Origin: a virus
Length of the DNA stretch: 44,284 nt
Reading direction: 5' to 3' (one strand)
IMG/VR virus record: IMGVR_UViG_3300010371_000051
Location: 1 to 44,284 of that record
Position 1 is the first letter of the stretch. Each line of letters starts with the position of its first letter. The position numbers and the translations under genes are program-made. Positions 16,217 through 24,153 of the stretch are shown one piece after another. The notes below the pieces were generated by a model that did not search any database, was not told where the DNA came from, and saw nothing but the letters and a program-made list of their open reading frames with translations.

Positions 16217-16370
16217 AGTTGAAATTCGCGGCTAAATAGTATCCAAGCGCGAAGCAAACGCCTATCACTAGCAGATATAGAGCACTCACAACCATCGGCG
16301 CTCTCGGCGGCTTGTAATGAGGGTTCTTTGTCCGAATGACAACTCTTGTACCAGGCGGCAAAATCTTCAT
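16158..16370 (-). CDS. Single-pass membrane protein on the opposite strand, 70 aa
   Basis: Reads MKILPPGTRVVIRTKNPHYK, then a membrane segment at about residues 27-47 (MVVSALYLLVIGVCFALGYY) and a short hydrophilic tail. The Lys/Arg-rich N-terminus before the segment suggests an N-in topology. It overlaps the tape-measure 3' end by 59 nt antisense and fills the only sizeable gap of the tail operon. The ribosome site is weak. If real it is the only leftward gene within the late block; holin-like or superinfection roles are possible but unsupported. Confidence 0.45.
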   Translation of the reverse strand: MKILPPGTRVVIRTKNPHYKPPRAPMVVSALYLLVIGVCFALGYYLAANFNSTPKPEPSYVAAEIRYPTA

Positions 16371-16396
16371 TCGGCTCTTAAAATTCGTGTCGCAAT

Positions 16397-19024
16397 ATGT
16401 CAGACATTACCCTAACTCTTAACCACGCTCAGAGCGAAAAGCTTAACCAAGCCTGGTCGAGATTCAAAACCGCGCATGGTATGGCGTTCTCCCAAAATCA
16501 GGGAGGAGTCTACTTTGACGCTTCCTTGCCTGACTATCTTTGGCAAGAGCCGAATACTGGAATTATCATCATCAAGCCGGGATTCTTTACGGCTAAACGC
16601 TTTGATCCAACGATTGCACTCAGGACTTGGATTAAGCCTTCAGATATCGACTACCGCGGCACTAGCCAGGGTGGAACGCTTTTTAGCTATTTCGGATCTA
16701 CTGGCAATGATACAAGCTTTTCGGCAGACTATCAGGTTTCGAGTCCGACGCTCGTTAGCTCAACCGATATACGCGAATCCGTTATTGTTCCTCCTGGGCT
16801 TATGGGCTTCATTGCTCGCACGGTGTATTCAGACCAAAACATGGTTTGGAATGCCCAAACAACAATACAACTAGAAGCAAATCAAGCCTTCGCTGTAATG
16901 ATCTTCCCGTCCGGCATACCGGGAGACTTTGCCCATACATTTTTCATGATCGCATGGGGGCAGAAGTTCGTCATGGAAATAACCATGTCGGGATTCGCTT
17001 ACCTATGGGGCGACATCGACGGAAACGGACTTTATGTACCGATTGACACTTATGTTTTAAGGGATGGCGGCGTCAACATGACGAACCCGTTCCAGGTATC
17101 TGTTGTGCCACTCGGAAGACGTTTCCTTTCGGTTTCTTTCACTCAGAATCCACTTACGGGTAGAAGCAAGCGAGTAAGCACCTACTCATCTCAGACTGAG
17201 AGCTTCATCACGGTTCTTCAGGGTCAAGGACCTCTTGCCACCGATAACAATAATCTTGAGCCGGTATGGGATGCGTCTCTAAATCAGTGGGTGAAATACC
17301 CTGCGGCCAAGCTTTCGATTGGGCTTAAAGCCGACGATTTTGATTATCACTTCATCATGGCGAAGGGTTACTTTCCGGCGCCTCAAACGATATTCATGGC
17401 TAAGGAGTACCCTCCTGCAAAGCCAACTTGGAATGGTAGCGTCGGAATCGATCATTACCTTTTGTCGATCGAGGGCCAAACGGAAGCGTCTGGCGGTACT
17501 CCTGCTTCTACTTCCGTAGTTCTCTATAACCAGAATGGAACTCCGTATTTAGCGTCTTCAGGACAAGCCCTCGTATCGGCCGTAACACTCAATCCATCTC
17601 AGAACGGCGTTTATTCTCCTGAGTGCCATGCTTACGGAGTTTCCTACCCTGCAAATGTCCACACGCCGGATTGGAATCCAATCGACGCCTCAGCAGATTG
17701 GGTACTCATTCGATTCATCCTATCTACAGATCTTAGCGCCCAGCGAGTTGAGATCAAGCTAAACCGAGACAGCGTTGCCGACTACCTAGACCTTCTCAAG
17801 CAGCCAGGACCATGCCGGGTCAAGGCGCTGAATAACGATGGCGACGAGGTAGTTCTTTGCGACTTCTACCCTTCAAGAGACCAGCCGACTGCCGAAGGCC
17901 CTTCCCAGATTACGACGGACCAGTTAGAGGGTCTCGATATGTGGGACCGATTGGACTCGACGCCTTGTTTGCTCCAATCGGTAGTTGAAGGAGAAATAGT
18001 CGCCGAAAAGTTCGCTGAAGCGATCAAGAGTTGCGGGTTCCTCGATTCAGAAGTCTTTGTCGATTATGCGTCTTCGCCTGAAATGGCCGGCATAACTTTC
18101 GCCAAGTTCACGAATCCAAACGATCTTCTCAGACCGAATACGGACACAAGCGTAGGCGACTTCATTCGGAATGTCGCTTCAAAATTGGGAGTCCAGTTCT
18201 CGCCACCATTTAGAGTTCGTTGGGTTTCAAACGGAATTGGAGGGATGTATTGGAGGATCTATATTGGTCCGATCTATGGCGACCGAACGGATTTCCAACA
18301 CGGAAAAGTGCAGCACCGGTTCTTCCTCGATAACTCGTTAATTCCTTGGGATGATTATTCGACTGAAGCGGAGCGTTATCAAGGGCACGACTTCCTAATT
18401 GTCGGGAAAGAGGAGTTAACGGTTCAAAGACCGGACTTTAACGCGATCCTAGCGAGCGCAGCGAAAGGAGTTGATGGCAAGCAAGGAACCGAGGTCCGCT
18501 ACATCCCTCCTCCTTCAAGGGTTCTAACAGATCCTTCTTACATCGGTTTCGAGGGAGCTGAAAGAGTCAAACAACTCGGCACCGAAGATTTGCAGATTGC
18601 TGAGACGGCGGCATCCGTTGAACAAGTGGCCCGGCAGTATTACGAACAGCATTACAACCTTAAGAGACTGAGATTCTTTGAGTCCTCCGTCGAATGGCAG
18701 CCAGAAGTAGCGGTAGATGAATTCTTCGTAGTTATCGGAAAAGCGAAGTTCGATGATCCTGACGGCAGGTACTTAGCGGGCGCACCCGTTTCGTATGGCG
18801 CGTACCGATTTGAGCATATTGATGTCGAGATTCGGCACGACTTTACTCTTCCGTCCTCATCGTCTTCTCGTTGGGAATGGGCGGGTTCAGTTACTGGCGG
18901 ATATGTTGGACCGTACGAAGATGCTGACTTCCAAGTCGGTGGAATTCCTGCGCCGCTGAAGATGTGGACGACTCCCAATAGGCTTCCTGATAACTACGAT
19001 TTACCCCCAGGGTTTACGCCATGA
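16397..19024 (+). CDS. Large tail-tip / tail hub protein, 875 aa
   Basis: First large gene after the tape measure, where distal-tail and hub proteins are encoded. It starts MSDITLTLNHAQSEKLNQAW. The N-terminal half is strand-rich with many aromatic residues. The middle (VLIRFILSTDLSAQRVEIKL; KQPGPCRVKALNNDGDEVVL) resembles barrel and hub segments, and the C-terminal third has longer helices (ETAASVEQVARQYYEQHYNL). I recognise no single family, so the hub role is by position. Its stop overlaps the next ATG. Confidence 0.6.
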   Translation: MSDITLTLNHAQSEKLNQAWSRFKTAHGMAFSQNQGGVYFDASLPDYLWQEPNTGIIIIKPGFFTAKRFDPTIALRTWIKPSDIDYRGTSQGGTLFSYFGSTGNDTSFSADYQVSSPTLVSSTDIRESVIVPPGLMGFIARTVYSDQNMVWNAQTTIQLEANQAFAVMIFPSGIPGDFAHTFFMIAWGQKFVMEITMSGFAYLWGDIDGNGLYVPIDTYVLRDGGVNMTNPFQVSVVPLGRRFLSVSFTQNPLTGRSKRVSTYSSQTESFITVLQGQGPLATDNNNLEPVWDASLNQWVKYPAAKLSIGLKADDFDYHFIMAKGYFPAPQTIFMAKEYPPAKPTWNGSVGIDHYLLSIEGQTEASGGTPASTSVVLYNQNGTPYLASSGQALVSAVTLNPSQNGVYSPECHAYGVSYPANVHTPDWNPIDASADWVLIRFILSTDLSAQRVEIKLNRDSVADYLDLLKQPGPCRVKALNNDGDEVVLCDFYPSRDQPTAEGPSQITTDQLEGLDMWDRLDSTPCLLQSVVEGEIVAEKFAEAIKSCGFLDSEVFVDYASSPEMAGITFAKFTNPNDLLRPNTDTSVGDFIRNVASKLGVQFSPPFRVRWVSNGIGGMYWRIYIGPIYGDRTDFQHGKVQHRFFLDNSLIPWDDYSTEAERYQGHDFLIVGKEELTVQRPDFNAILASAAKGVDGKQGTEVRYIPPPSRVLTDPSYIGFEGAERVKQLGTEDLQIAETAASVEQVARQYYEQHYNLKRLRFFESSVEWQPEVAVDEFFVVIGKAKFDDPDGRYLAGAPVSYGAYRFEHIDVEIRHDFTLPSSSSSRWEWAGSVTGGYVGPYEDADFQVGGIPAPLKMWTTPNRLPDNYDLPPGFTP

Positions 19025-19260
19025 GATCAACCGAATTCGAGTACATGAAGCAGTCCGAAAGGAAGCGCGATCACCACGAAAAAATTCAAGGCGCTCATTC
19101 TCCATTCACGAGAGGGCGGGCACTTTCTCAAAGTATTAATGTCGATCAACTTCCTATTGCTACCTATCTCAACATGGTTCAAGATGCGACCGGCCCGGTA
19201 CAAACGTTTTACTTCGTGATTGGCTACAGTAGGATTGGCGGGCCGGACGTGGTTCGTTAA
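19021..19260 (+). CDS. Hypothetical tail-region protein, 79 aa
   Basis: Overlaps both neighbours by a few bases (ATGA and TAATG). A charged N-terminal helix (FEYMKQSERKRDHHEKIQ) is followed by LPIATYLNMVQDATGPVQTF and a strand YFVIGYSRIGGPD. No known family. The close coupling to two tail genes suggests a tail-assembly or minor tail role. Confidence 0.6.
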   Translation: MRSTEFEYMKQSERKRDHHEKIQGAHSPFTRGRALSQSINVDQLPIATYLNMVQDATGPVQTFYFVIGYSRIGGPDVVR

Positions 19261-22200
19261 TGCCTACTTGGAAGACTGGAAAGTCCAGAACTATTACGAT
19301 ATCTGGCACGATGTCCGGAGACTATTCCTTTTGGATCGAAACAGTTGCAGTTCCGCTTCCAACTAGAACTCACAATAGTCAGTCTGCCGGTTCAATGGAA
19401 CTCGCTTGGGGCGCTCTTGGGGCGATCGTAACATGGCAGCAAGCGCCGACCGTTCCTACAAATCCATCCGGGGACAAATTCTATGGCGTTATCGTCACGG
19501 CAGATGATGGACAAGGCCATACCGGATCAGATCAGGCAGGCGCATATATTCACGAAACTAGGGGCCCAGGCTTAAATATTGCGTGGGACCTTTCAGCGTC
19601 AGGAACCTGGTCTTTTTCCTGCGATGTCGAAGAATGGGCTTCGACTTATATCCCAACTGCTGCATCTTTAATTGACGGAACTCCGTTCTCGAGTGCGGGC
19701 GGAGCCGCGCAGGGTGACGGATTATCTGCAAGAGGAGTTGTATTTTACGAACTCGCAAAGGTGGGCGGCACCCTTACGGTTCACATTGATTATGGTGGCG
19801 CTTCTGTAACGCTTTCAAATCCAGTCACAACCGCTTTCCCGATTGGATATATCCACGTGGGCACCGTAAATGGGGCCGTATTTGGAGCATCTTTTATTTA
19901 CAACGAAAACGCGACGGTTCAGTTCGATACCGGAGTTGTCTTGCCTTCCCAAACATGGACTAAAACAGATTTCGACGGGACAGCGACTGCCACGTACAGC
20001 GGACGGCTATTAAGCCTTCAGACTCAAAACATTCCAGCAAGAACAGTCGGCGGCCACGGCTCGGCTTCTGGCGCAGTGCAACCAGTTACCGAATACGCGC
20101 TTTCGGGAAGAATCATGTCTTTCCGAAGCCCCTTCCCTGCGCCTGGACATACGTTAACAATTCAAGAAAAAGCAGGGGGAACGAATTCACTTCTGCTCAA
20201 TAACTCGGCATCAACCAGTTGGTCTCAGAACCATTACAATATCGCGGCGTTCTTGCAGAGTACGAACTTTGGGCCACTAGTTCTCGATGAGCTTTCACCT
20301 GTTTCATGCTGGCTCTCTGGGCTTTCTCCTGATGATCCTCATGATTGGCGTTGTATGTTTCGAGGGTTCAAGTGGGACGCGATGACACTGGCTCATGCTC
20401 CTTCGGTTACGGTAGATCCTTGTACGGCTTTGACTCACTGGACAGCCGGGAGCAACACGACCCTATCCATAAGCGGTGGCCACTTGAAAGCCGTCGTAGC
20501 GGGCGGCGCGGGGGCTTTCACGCTAAATGTCCCATCTACCGTAAGAGTATGGGAAGCGTTTCGTTATCTTCAGATTCACGGGTTCTTCACTGCACCTGCT
20601 TACGATAACGGGCGAACGTACTTAACCGGCGAACTAGTTCTTGATGCTGGAATAACCTATAAGTGCATCCTGCCTACGGTTGGCCATGCTCCCCCAAATG
20701 CAACCTATTGGGCTGTCTTTAATGATGTTGTGGCCTTCACTATCTCTATTGGCTCGCAAACTTGGAATGTAAATCTCAAGACTACGACCTCGCAGCCAAA
20801 TACGGATCTCACTTGCTCGACAAACGATACAACGACGGTAAACGGGACTCAGAGTAGGTTCCCAATTGTTAATCCAGGTGGCTTCCCGATTGCGACTGAT
20901 CCGACAAATCAATATGAACTCGGTTGGGGGACAAATTTCTGCGACACCCTTATTTTTGGAGCGATTCCAGATGGTTATACGATTGAACTTACTGGCGTTT
21001 CTCTTGTCGAGTCAACATCTCCACAAAGGCAAGCTGCATTAACGCTTCTTGAACCTTTCATAAGCTTTGTCGATGGTTGGACATCTCCAAGCGATCAAAC
21101 AACCGTTCAGTCGTATGTGTTCATTGAGACCGACTATCGCCCGATGGACATGCCCGCCCTCGCTCATATACAGCCATTCTCAGGAGGTCCAAGCTATCGC
21201 TACTACTCGCTTTCTGAGATGCAGGTTATGCTTGCCTACTTCCCTGGGTTGACGGCTACCTTGCTGCCAGATCCAACAGACGGTTACCACAACTCTGGAC
21301 TCGAAATGCTTCTGGCTGGGGCTGAAGGCGCAACTTATGACTGGACTGCTCTTGCGTGGAAAGATTGGGTAGATGTCCCAGTAAATACGACCATTCCTGC
21401 TCAAGACCTTTGGGACGAAGTGCAAGTTTATCCTGGCGCCGGGAATGTTTGGGATGCTACAGCGGGATACGGAGGGGCAACGCCTTTACTCGTTTCAAAG
21501 AGTTTAAGGGCTCAGGCGTGGGGCATCGTCTTTACGCTTGACGGAATGCCTCAGAACCATGTGACGGTAACGGTTTATGAAACAGGGAGTCCTTCGACCG
21601 GCGAAGGGTCTGGCATAACCAACACATTAGGATTTTATCTAACAGATACACCTTGGGCATTTGGTAACGTGAATTCAACTGTCGAGTTGCAGTTACCTCC
21701 GCTTCCACATCTGACCGACCATGCAGTTTTGCAGAATAGACAAAGGCGCAGAGAGTCGTTTCGGCATCCAAGCCTTGGGCTAGGAGTGGACCTCACCCAT
21801 GACAAATTTGGGATTGTCTACGCCGTGATATCGGGAGGAACGAACCTAATTGCGACTCGATTTAACTTTGCTGATGTCAACGATATCTTTACTGCCTATA
21901 GCGGAACCGCCCTTAATGCTGGCATCGCTTGCACCCCAAGCCGAGGGCTATTCATCGTGTTTGATGACGGGACGACCTCCTATATCATCAGATCGACGAA
22001 CGCGGGGCAAGACTGGAGTTCGCCAGTGAGCGTGGCAACTGGAACATGGCCTGAACCATGCATAGACGATTTATCGGGCACTGAATTTATCGCGATCTCT
22101 GACGGAACAACTTACCATTGCTACCGAAAAACGAACCAAGAAACGACGTTTACAAATGTTGGGGCGATTGTCTCTGTGACGCCTGGAAAGTCGGGGATGA

Positions 22201-22307
22201 CGGTTCGCGGATCAGTCGGACGGCAGGTCATTTTTGAAGTCTCCGACTCGGGGACAGTTAGACGATTTGTGAGCACTAACATGGGCGTCGCCTGGAACGA
22301 AGTATGA
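19260..22307 (+). CDS. Large tail fibre / baseplate protein with BNR-like C-terminus, 1015 aa
   Basis: The bulk is strand-rich, Gly/Thr/Ser-heavy sequence typical of tail-tip fibres. Near the C-terminus are degenerate Asp-box motifs (RSTNAGQDWSSP; STNMGVAWNEV) within a repeated strand pattern (FIVFDDGTTSYIIRSTNAGQ), as in beta-propeller BNR/sialidase-like modules. Key catalytic sialidase residues are not apparent, so glycan binding is more likely than cleavage. The start overlaps the previous stop by one base. A role in adsorption is inferred. Confidence 0.65.
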   Translation: MPTWKTGKSRTITISGTMSGDYSFWIETVAVPLPTRTHNSQSAGSMELAWGALGAIVTWQQAPTVPTNPSGDKFYGVIVTADDGQGHTGSDQAGAYIHETRGPGLNIAWDLSASGTWSFSCDVEEWASTYIPTAASLIDGTPFSSAGGAAQGDGLSARGVVFYELAKVGGTLTVHIDYGGASVTLSNPVTTAFPIGYIHVGTVNGAVFGASFIYNENATVQFDTGVVLPSQTWTKTDFDGTATATYSGRLLSLQTQNIPARTVGGHGSASGAVQPVTEYALSGRIMSFRSPFPAPGHTLTIQEKAGGTNSLLLNNSASTSWSQNHYNIAAFLQSTNFGPLVLDELSPVSCWLSGLSPDDPHDWRCMFRGFKWDAMTLAHAPSVTVDPCTALTHWTAGSNTTLSISGGHLKAVVAGGAGAFTLNVPSTVRVWEAFRYLQIHGFFTAPAYDNGRTYLTGELVLDAGITYKCILPTVGHAPPNATYWAVFNDVVAFTISIGSQTWNVNLKTTTSQPNTDLTCSTNDTTTVNGTQSRFPIVNPGGFPIATDPTNQYELGWGTNFCDTLIFGAIPDGYTIELTGVSLVESTSPQRQAALTLLEPFISFVDGWTSPSDQTTVQSYVFIETDYRPMDMPALAHIQPFSGGPSYRYYSLSEMQVMLAYFPGLTATLLPDPTDGYHNSGLEMLLAGAEGATYDWTALAWKDWVDVPVNTTIPAQDLWDEVQVYPGAGNVWDATAGYGGATPLLVSKSLRAQAWGIVFTLDGMPQNHVTVTVYETGSPSTGEGSGITNTLGFYLTDTPWAFGNVNSTVELQLPPLPHLTDHAVLQNRQRRRESFRHPSLGLGVDLTHDKFGIVYAVISGGTNLIATRFNFADVNDIFTAYSGTALNAGIACTPSRGLFIVFDDGTTSYIIRSTNAGQDWSSPVSVATGTWPEPCIDDLSGTEFIAISDGTTYHCYRKTNQETTFTNVGAIVSVTPGKSGMTVRGSVGRQVIFEVSDSGTVRRFVSTNMGVAWNEV

Positions 22308-22954
22308 GCCAACCACTATCAAGACTTGCTGCAAATATGCCGCTGACCACTTATGTAGTCAATGACAATACGGACTGCCAAGAGCGTAATGTCGTTCAGC
22401 AGCAAGGATCGGGAGTCGTCAATGGGATGGCGCTTTCTGCTGGCGCCCTACTGGTTCTAAACATCGCACCTGGCTACGTCCAGAACCGTAGAACCGTGCC
22501 TTATGCGGGAGGATCTGCAACCGTTCCAGATAGCTCGACCAACTACGTTATGGCCGATTGGGTTTCGAGTGTAGACACCGGAACGGGCATGACAATCTAC
22601 ACGTTTTCGTTTTCGTTCCAAGCAGGATCGACGCCACCAGGGGGCCAAGTTTGCATTGGAAGGGTTACCGCTTCGGGTGGATCGATAACTGAGGTTTCGA
22701 CGGATGGGCTATTTGTTCTTCCGCACGTTTCAGGTTCTTCATTCATCATCGGCCAAAACCGAATTGTTGTTGATGATTCGACGGGTGAAACTTCGATCCA
22801 GTCTGTTCAAGGGTTTTTGGCATCCAAAGATCACTTGGTTTCTGGAGACTCCATTTCGGTCTCTTCTGGCTACCAAGTGGCACTTTTCGACTCGTTTACG
22901 ATTGACGCTGGAGCTTTGTTCTCGTGCTCAGGCAAGCTAAGGATAACTACATAA
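22304..22954 (+). CDS. Tail fibre-associated protein, 216 aa
   Basis: Overlaps the preceding stop (ATGA). Residues 22-100 (ERNVVQQQGSGVVNGMALSA, then GYVQNRRTVPYAGGSATVPD) have the look of phage baseplate/fibre N-terminal attachment domains. The C-terminal part is a strand series ending LFSCSGKLRITT. No enzymatic motif. Probably a minor fibre or fibre adaptor; by position it belongs to the tail-tip complex. Confidence 0.6.
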   Translation: MSQPLSRLAANMPLTTYVVNDNTDCQERNVVQQQGSGVVNGMALSAGALLVLNIAPGYVQNRRTVPYAGGSATVPDSSTNYVMADWVSSVDTGTGMTIYTFSFSFQAGSTPPGGQVCIGRVTASGGSITEVSTDGLFVLPHVSGSSFIIGQNRIVVDDSTGETSIQSVQGFLASKDHLVSGDSISVSSGYQVALFDSFTIDAGALFSCSGKLRITT

Positions 22955-22955
22955 T

Positions 22956-23321
22956 ATGGCTGGAACTTTCTACGCAAACGGCGGCGACGTCGCTCTTAAC
23001 TCTCTTACTGGCAACGGGGTTCCATTTACTAAACTGATCGCTTCAGTTGTGTACGTGGACGCTGACGTAACACCACTGGCTGCGGTTTATTCTTGCCCCA
23101 ACATTCGATGTACCGGTACAAACGCTTCTCAAAGAAAGCTAATTTTGCCACTTGTGGCGGGCGCTGAATGGTATGTAGCTAACGATGGAACCACCCAGAA
23201 CCTGCAAGTTATTGGAGCGTCCGGAACGGGCATTATTGTAGCCAATGATCGGGGGGCGATCCTTTGGAGTGACGGTACCAACATCCTGCGGAAGACTGCT
23301 GACTCGACCATCGCCACCTAA
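22956..23321 (+). CDS. Small fibre-tip-like protein, 121 aa
   Basis: The second half (KLILPLVAGAEWYVANDGTT; NLQVIGASGTGIIVANDRGA; ILWSDGTNILRKT) has the same strand plan as the C-terminal fibre-tip domain of the 964-aa protein at 24153 (TITLPATPFVGETHQITDEG; NNITVAGNGKNI; RYNGTQWIKVA). It may be a stand-alone trimerising tip. It ends just before a terminator. Confidence 0.6.
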   Translation: MAGTFYANGGDVALNSLTGNGVPFTKLIASVVYVDADVTPLAAVYSCPNIRCTGTNASQRKLILPLVAGAEWYVANDGTTQNLQVIGASGTGIIVANDRGAILWSDGTNILRKTADSTIAT

Positions 23322-23345
23322 AATTCAAATCCCGCTCACCCATCC

Positions 23346-23384
23346 AGCCCTGACTCTTTTACTTGGAGTCAGGGCTATTTTGTT
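23346..23384 (+). terminator. Rho-independent terminator inside the fibre region
   Basis: AGCCCTGACTC...GAGTCAGGGCT is an 11-bp perfect stem with a loop of about 9 nt, followed by ATTTTGTT. It separates the 121-aa fibre-tip gene from the next fibre gene. Confidence 0.8.
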
Positions 23385-23424
23385 CACGCACCTAAGGAAT
23401 CTCCAATGTTTATCGAGGCCGTCT

Positions 23425-24153
23425 ATGTCTAATTTAGGAACTATCAGTGCTCAGCAGGCGGGAACTTTCCCTGCCCTTACTCAAGGCTCCTACGTCTCGC
23501 AGGGATGCGGTGCCGGACCAGGGATACTTGATTTCCAAGTCGAGTGGAATGGTTCAGGCTCGTTTTCGCTTCAAGTAGGCGATTCGATTTCAGGCAATGC
23601 TTGGGAAACGTATCCCGTGTCGTCTATTATCGGCACGAGTAACGGGGTGCTAGTCACGGGCGCTCCTACGGCATCTGGCATTTACCGGTGCGCGGTTGAT
23701 GGTGGTGGGGCTTCTGGCCAGTCACCGTTAACGAAACTGGGCGCGATAATTTTCGCTACAGCCCTGTCGGGGGGAGCCGTTGTAACGATTTCAAGTTCGT
23801 TCACCCCTCAATTGGACGCGAGCCCAGGCACACCCGCTGGAGGCGAGGAAGTAACCTTCGTCCCTCCCAATTCCACGGCATTCGGACGAATCACCATCGC
23901 CTCATCGAACGCTGCTCAGCGAGGACCCAATGTGCCCCTTAAAGGTGGTGTAGCACTTCAAGCAGCTCCTAATGACGGAACGTTTACCGGCAACGTCGCG
24001 ACGGTCTGGGTTAAGGGAGATGACACCGTCTCACCATCAACGGGAGCGGCTCTTACAACGTCCGGCGGCGGCTTTGCGGTTGCCTGTTCAAACCTCAATC
24101 AGGTCTGGTTCTACGGGACCGCTGGCGATGTCATTCAATACGGAGCAAGCTAA
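23425..24153 (+). CDS. Putative fibre/virion protein, 242 aa
   Basis: I chose ATG 23425 (MSNLGTISAQQAGTFPALTQ), with GAGG upstream, because longer versions would run back through the terminator. The protein is Gly/Ser/Thr-rich beta sequence, with FQVEWNGSGSFSLQVGDSIS and GRITIASSNAAQRGPNVPLK. The stop overlaps the next ATG by one base. No family recognised; placed among fibre genes. Confidence 0.65.
   Translation: MSNLGTISAQQAGTFPALTQGSYVSQGCGAGPGILDFQVEWNGSGSFSLQVGDSISGNAWETYPVSSIIGTSNGVLVTGAPTASGIYRCAVDGGGASGQSPLTKLGAIIFATALSGGAVVTISSSFTPQLDASPGTPAGGEEVTFVPPNSTAFGRITIASSNAAQRGPNVPLKGGVALQAAPNDGTFTGNVATVWVKGDDTVSPSTGAALTTSGGGFAVACSNLNQVWFYGTAGDVIQYGAS

Noticed and set aside
16338-16424. 28-codon plus-strand ORF before the tail-hub gene
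   Set aside because: No ribosome site, and it overlaps the start of the hub gene out of frame.
23406-23432. 8-codon ORF MFIEAVYV before the 242-aa fibre gene
   Set aside because: It has an AAGGAA site and overlaps the next start, but it is too short to support as a gene; it may only be a coupling leader.
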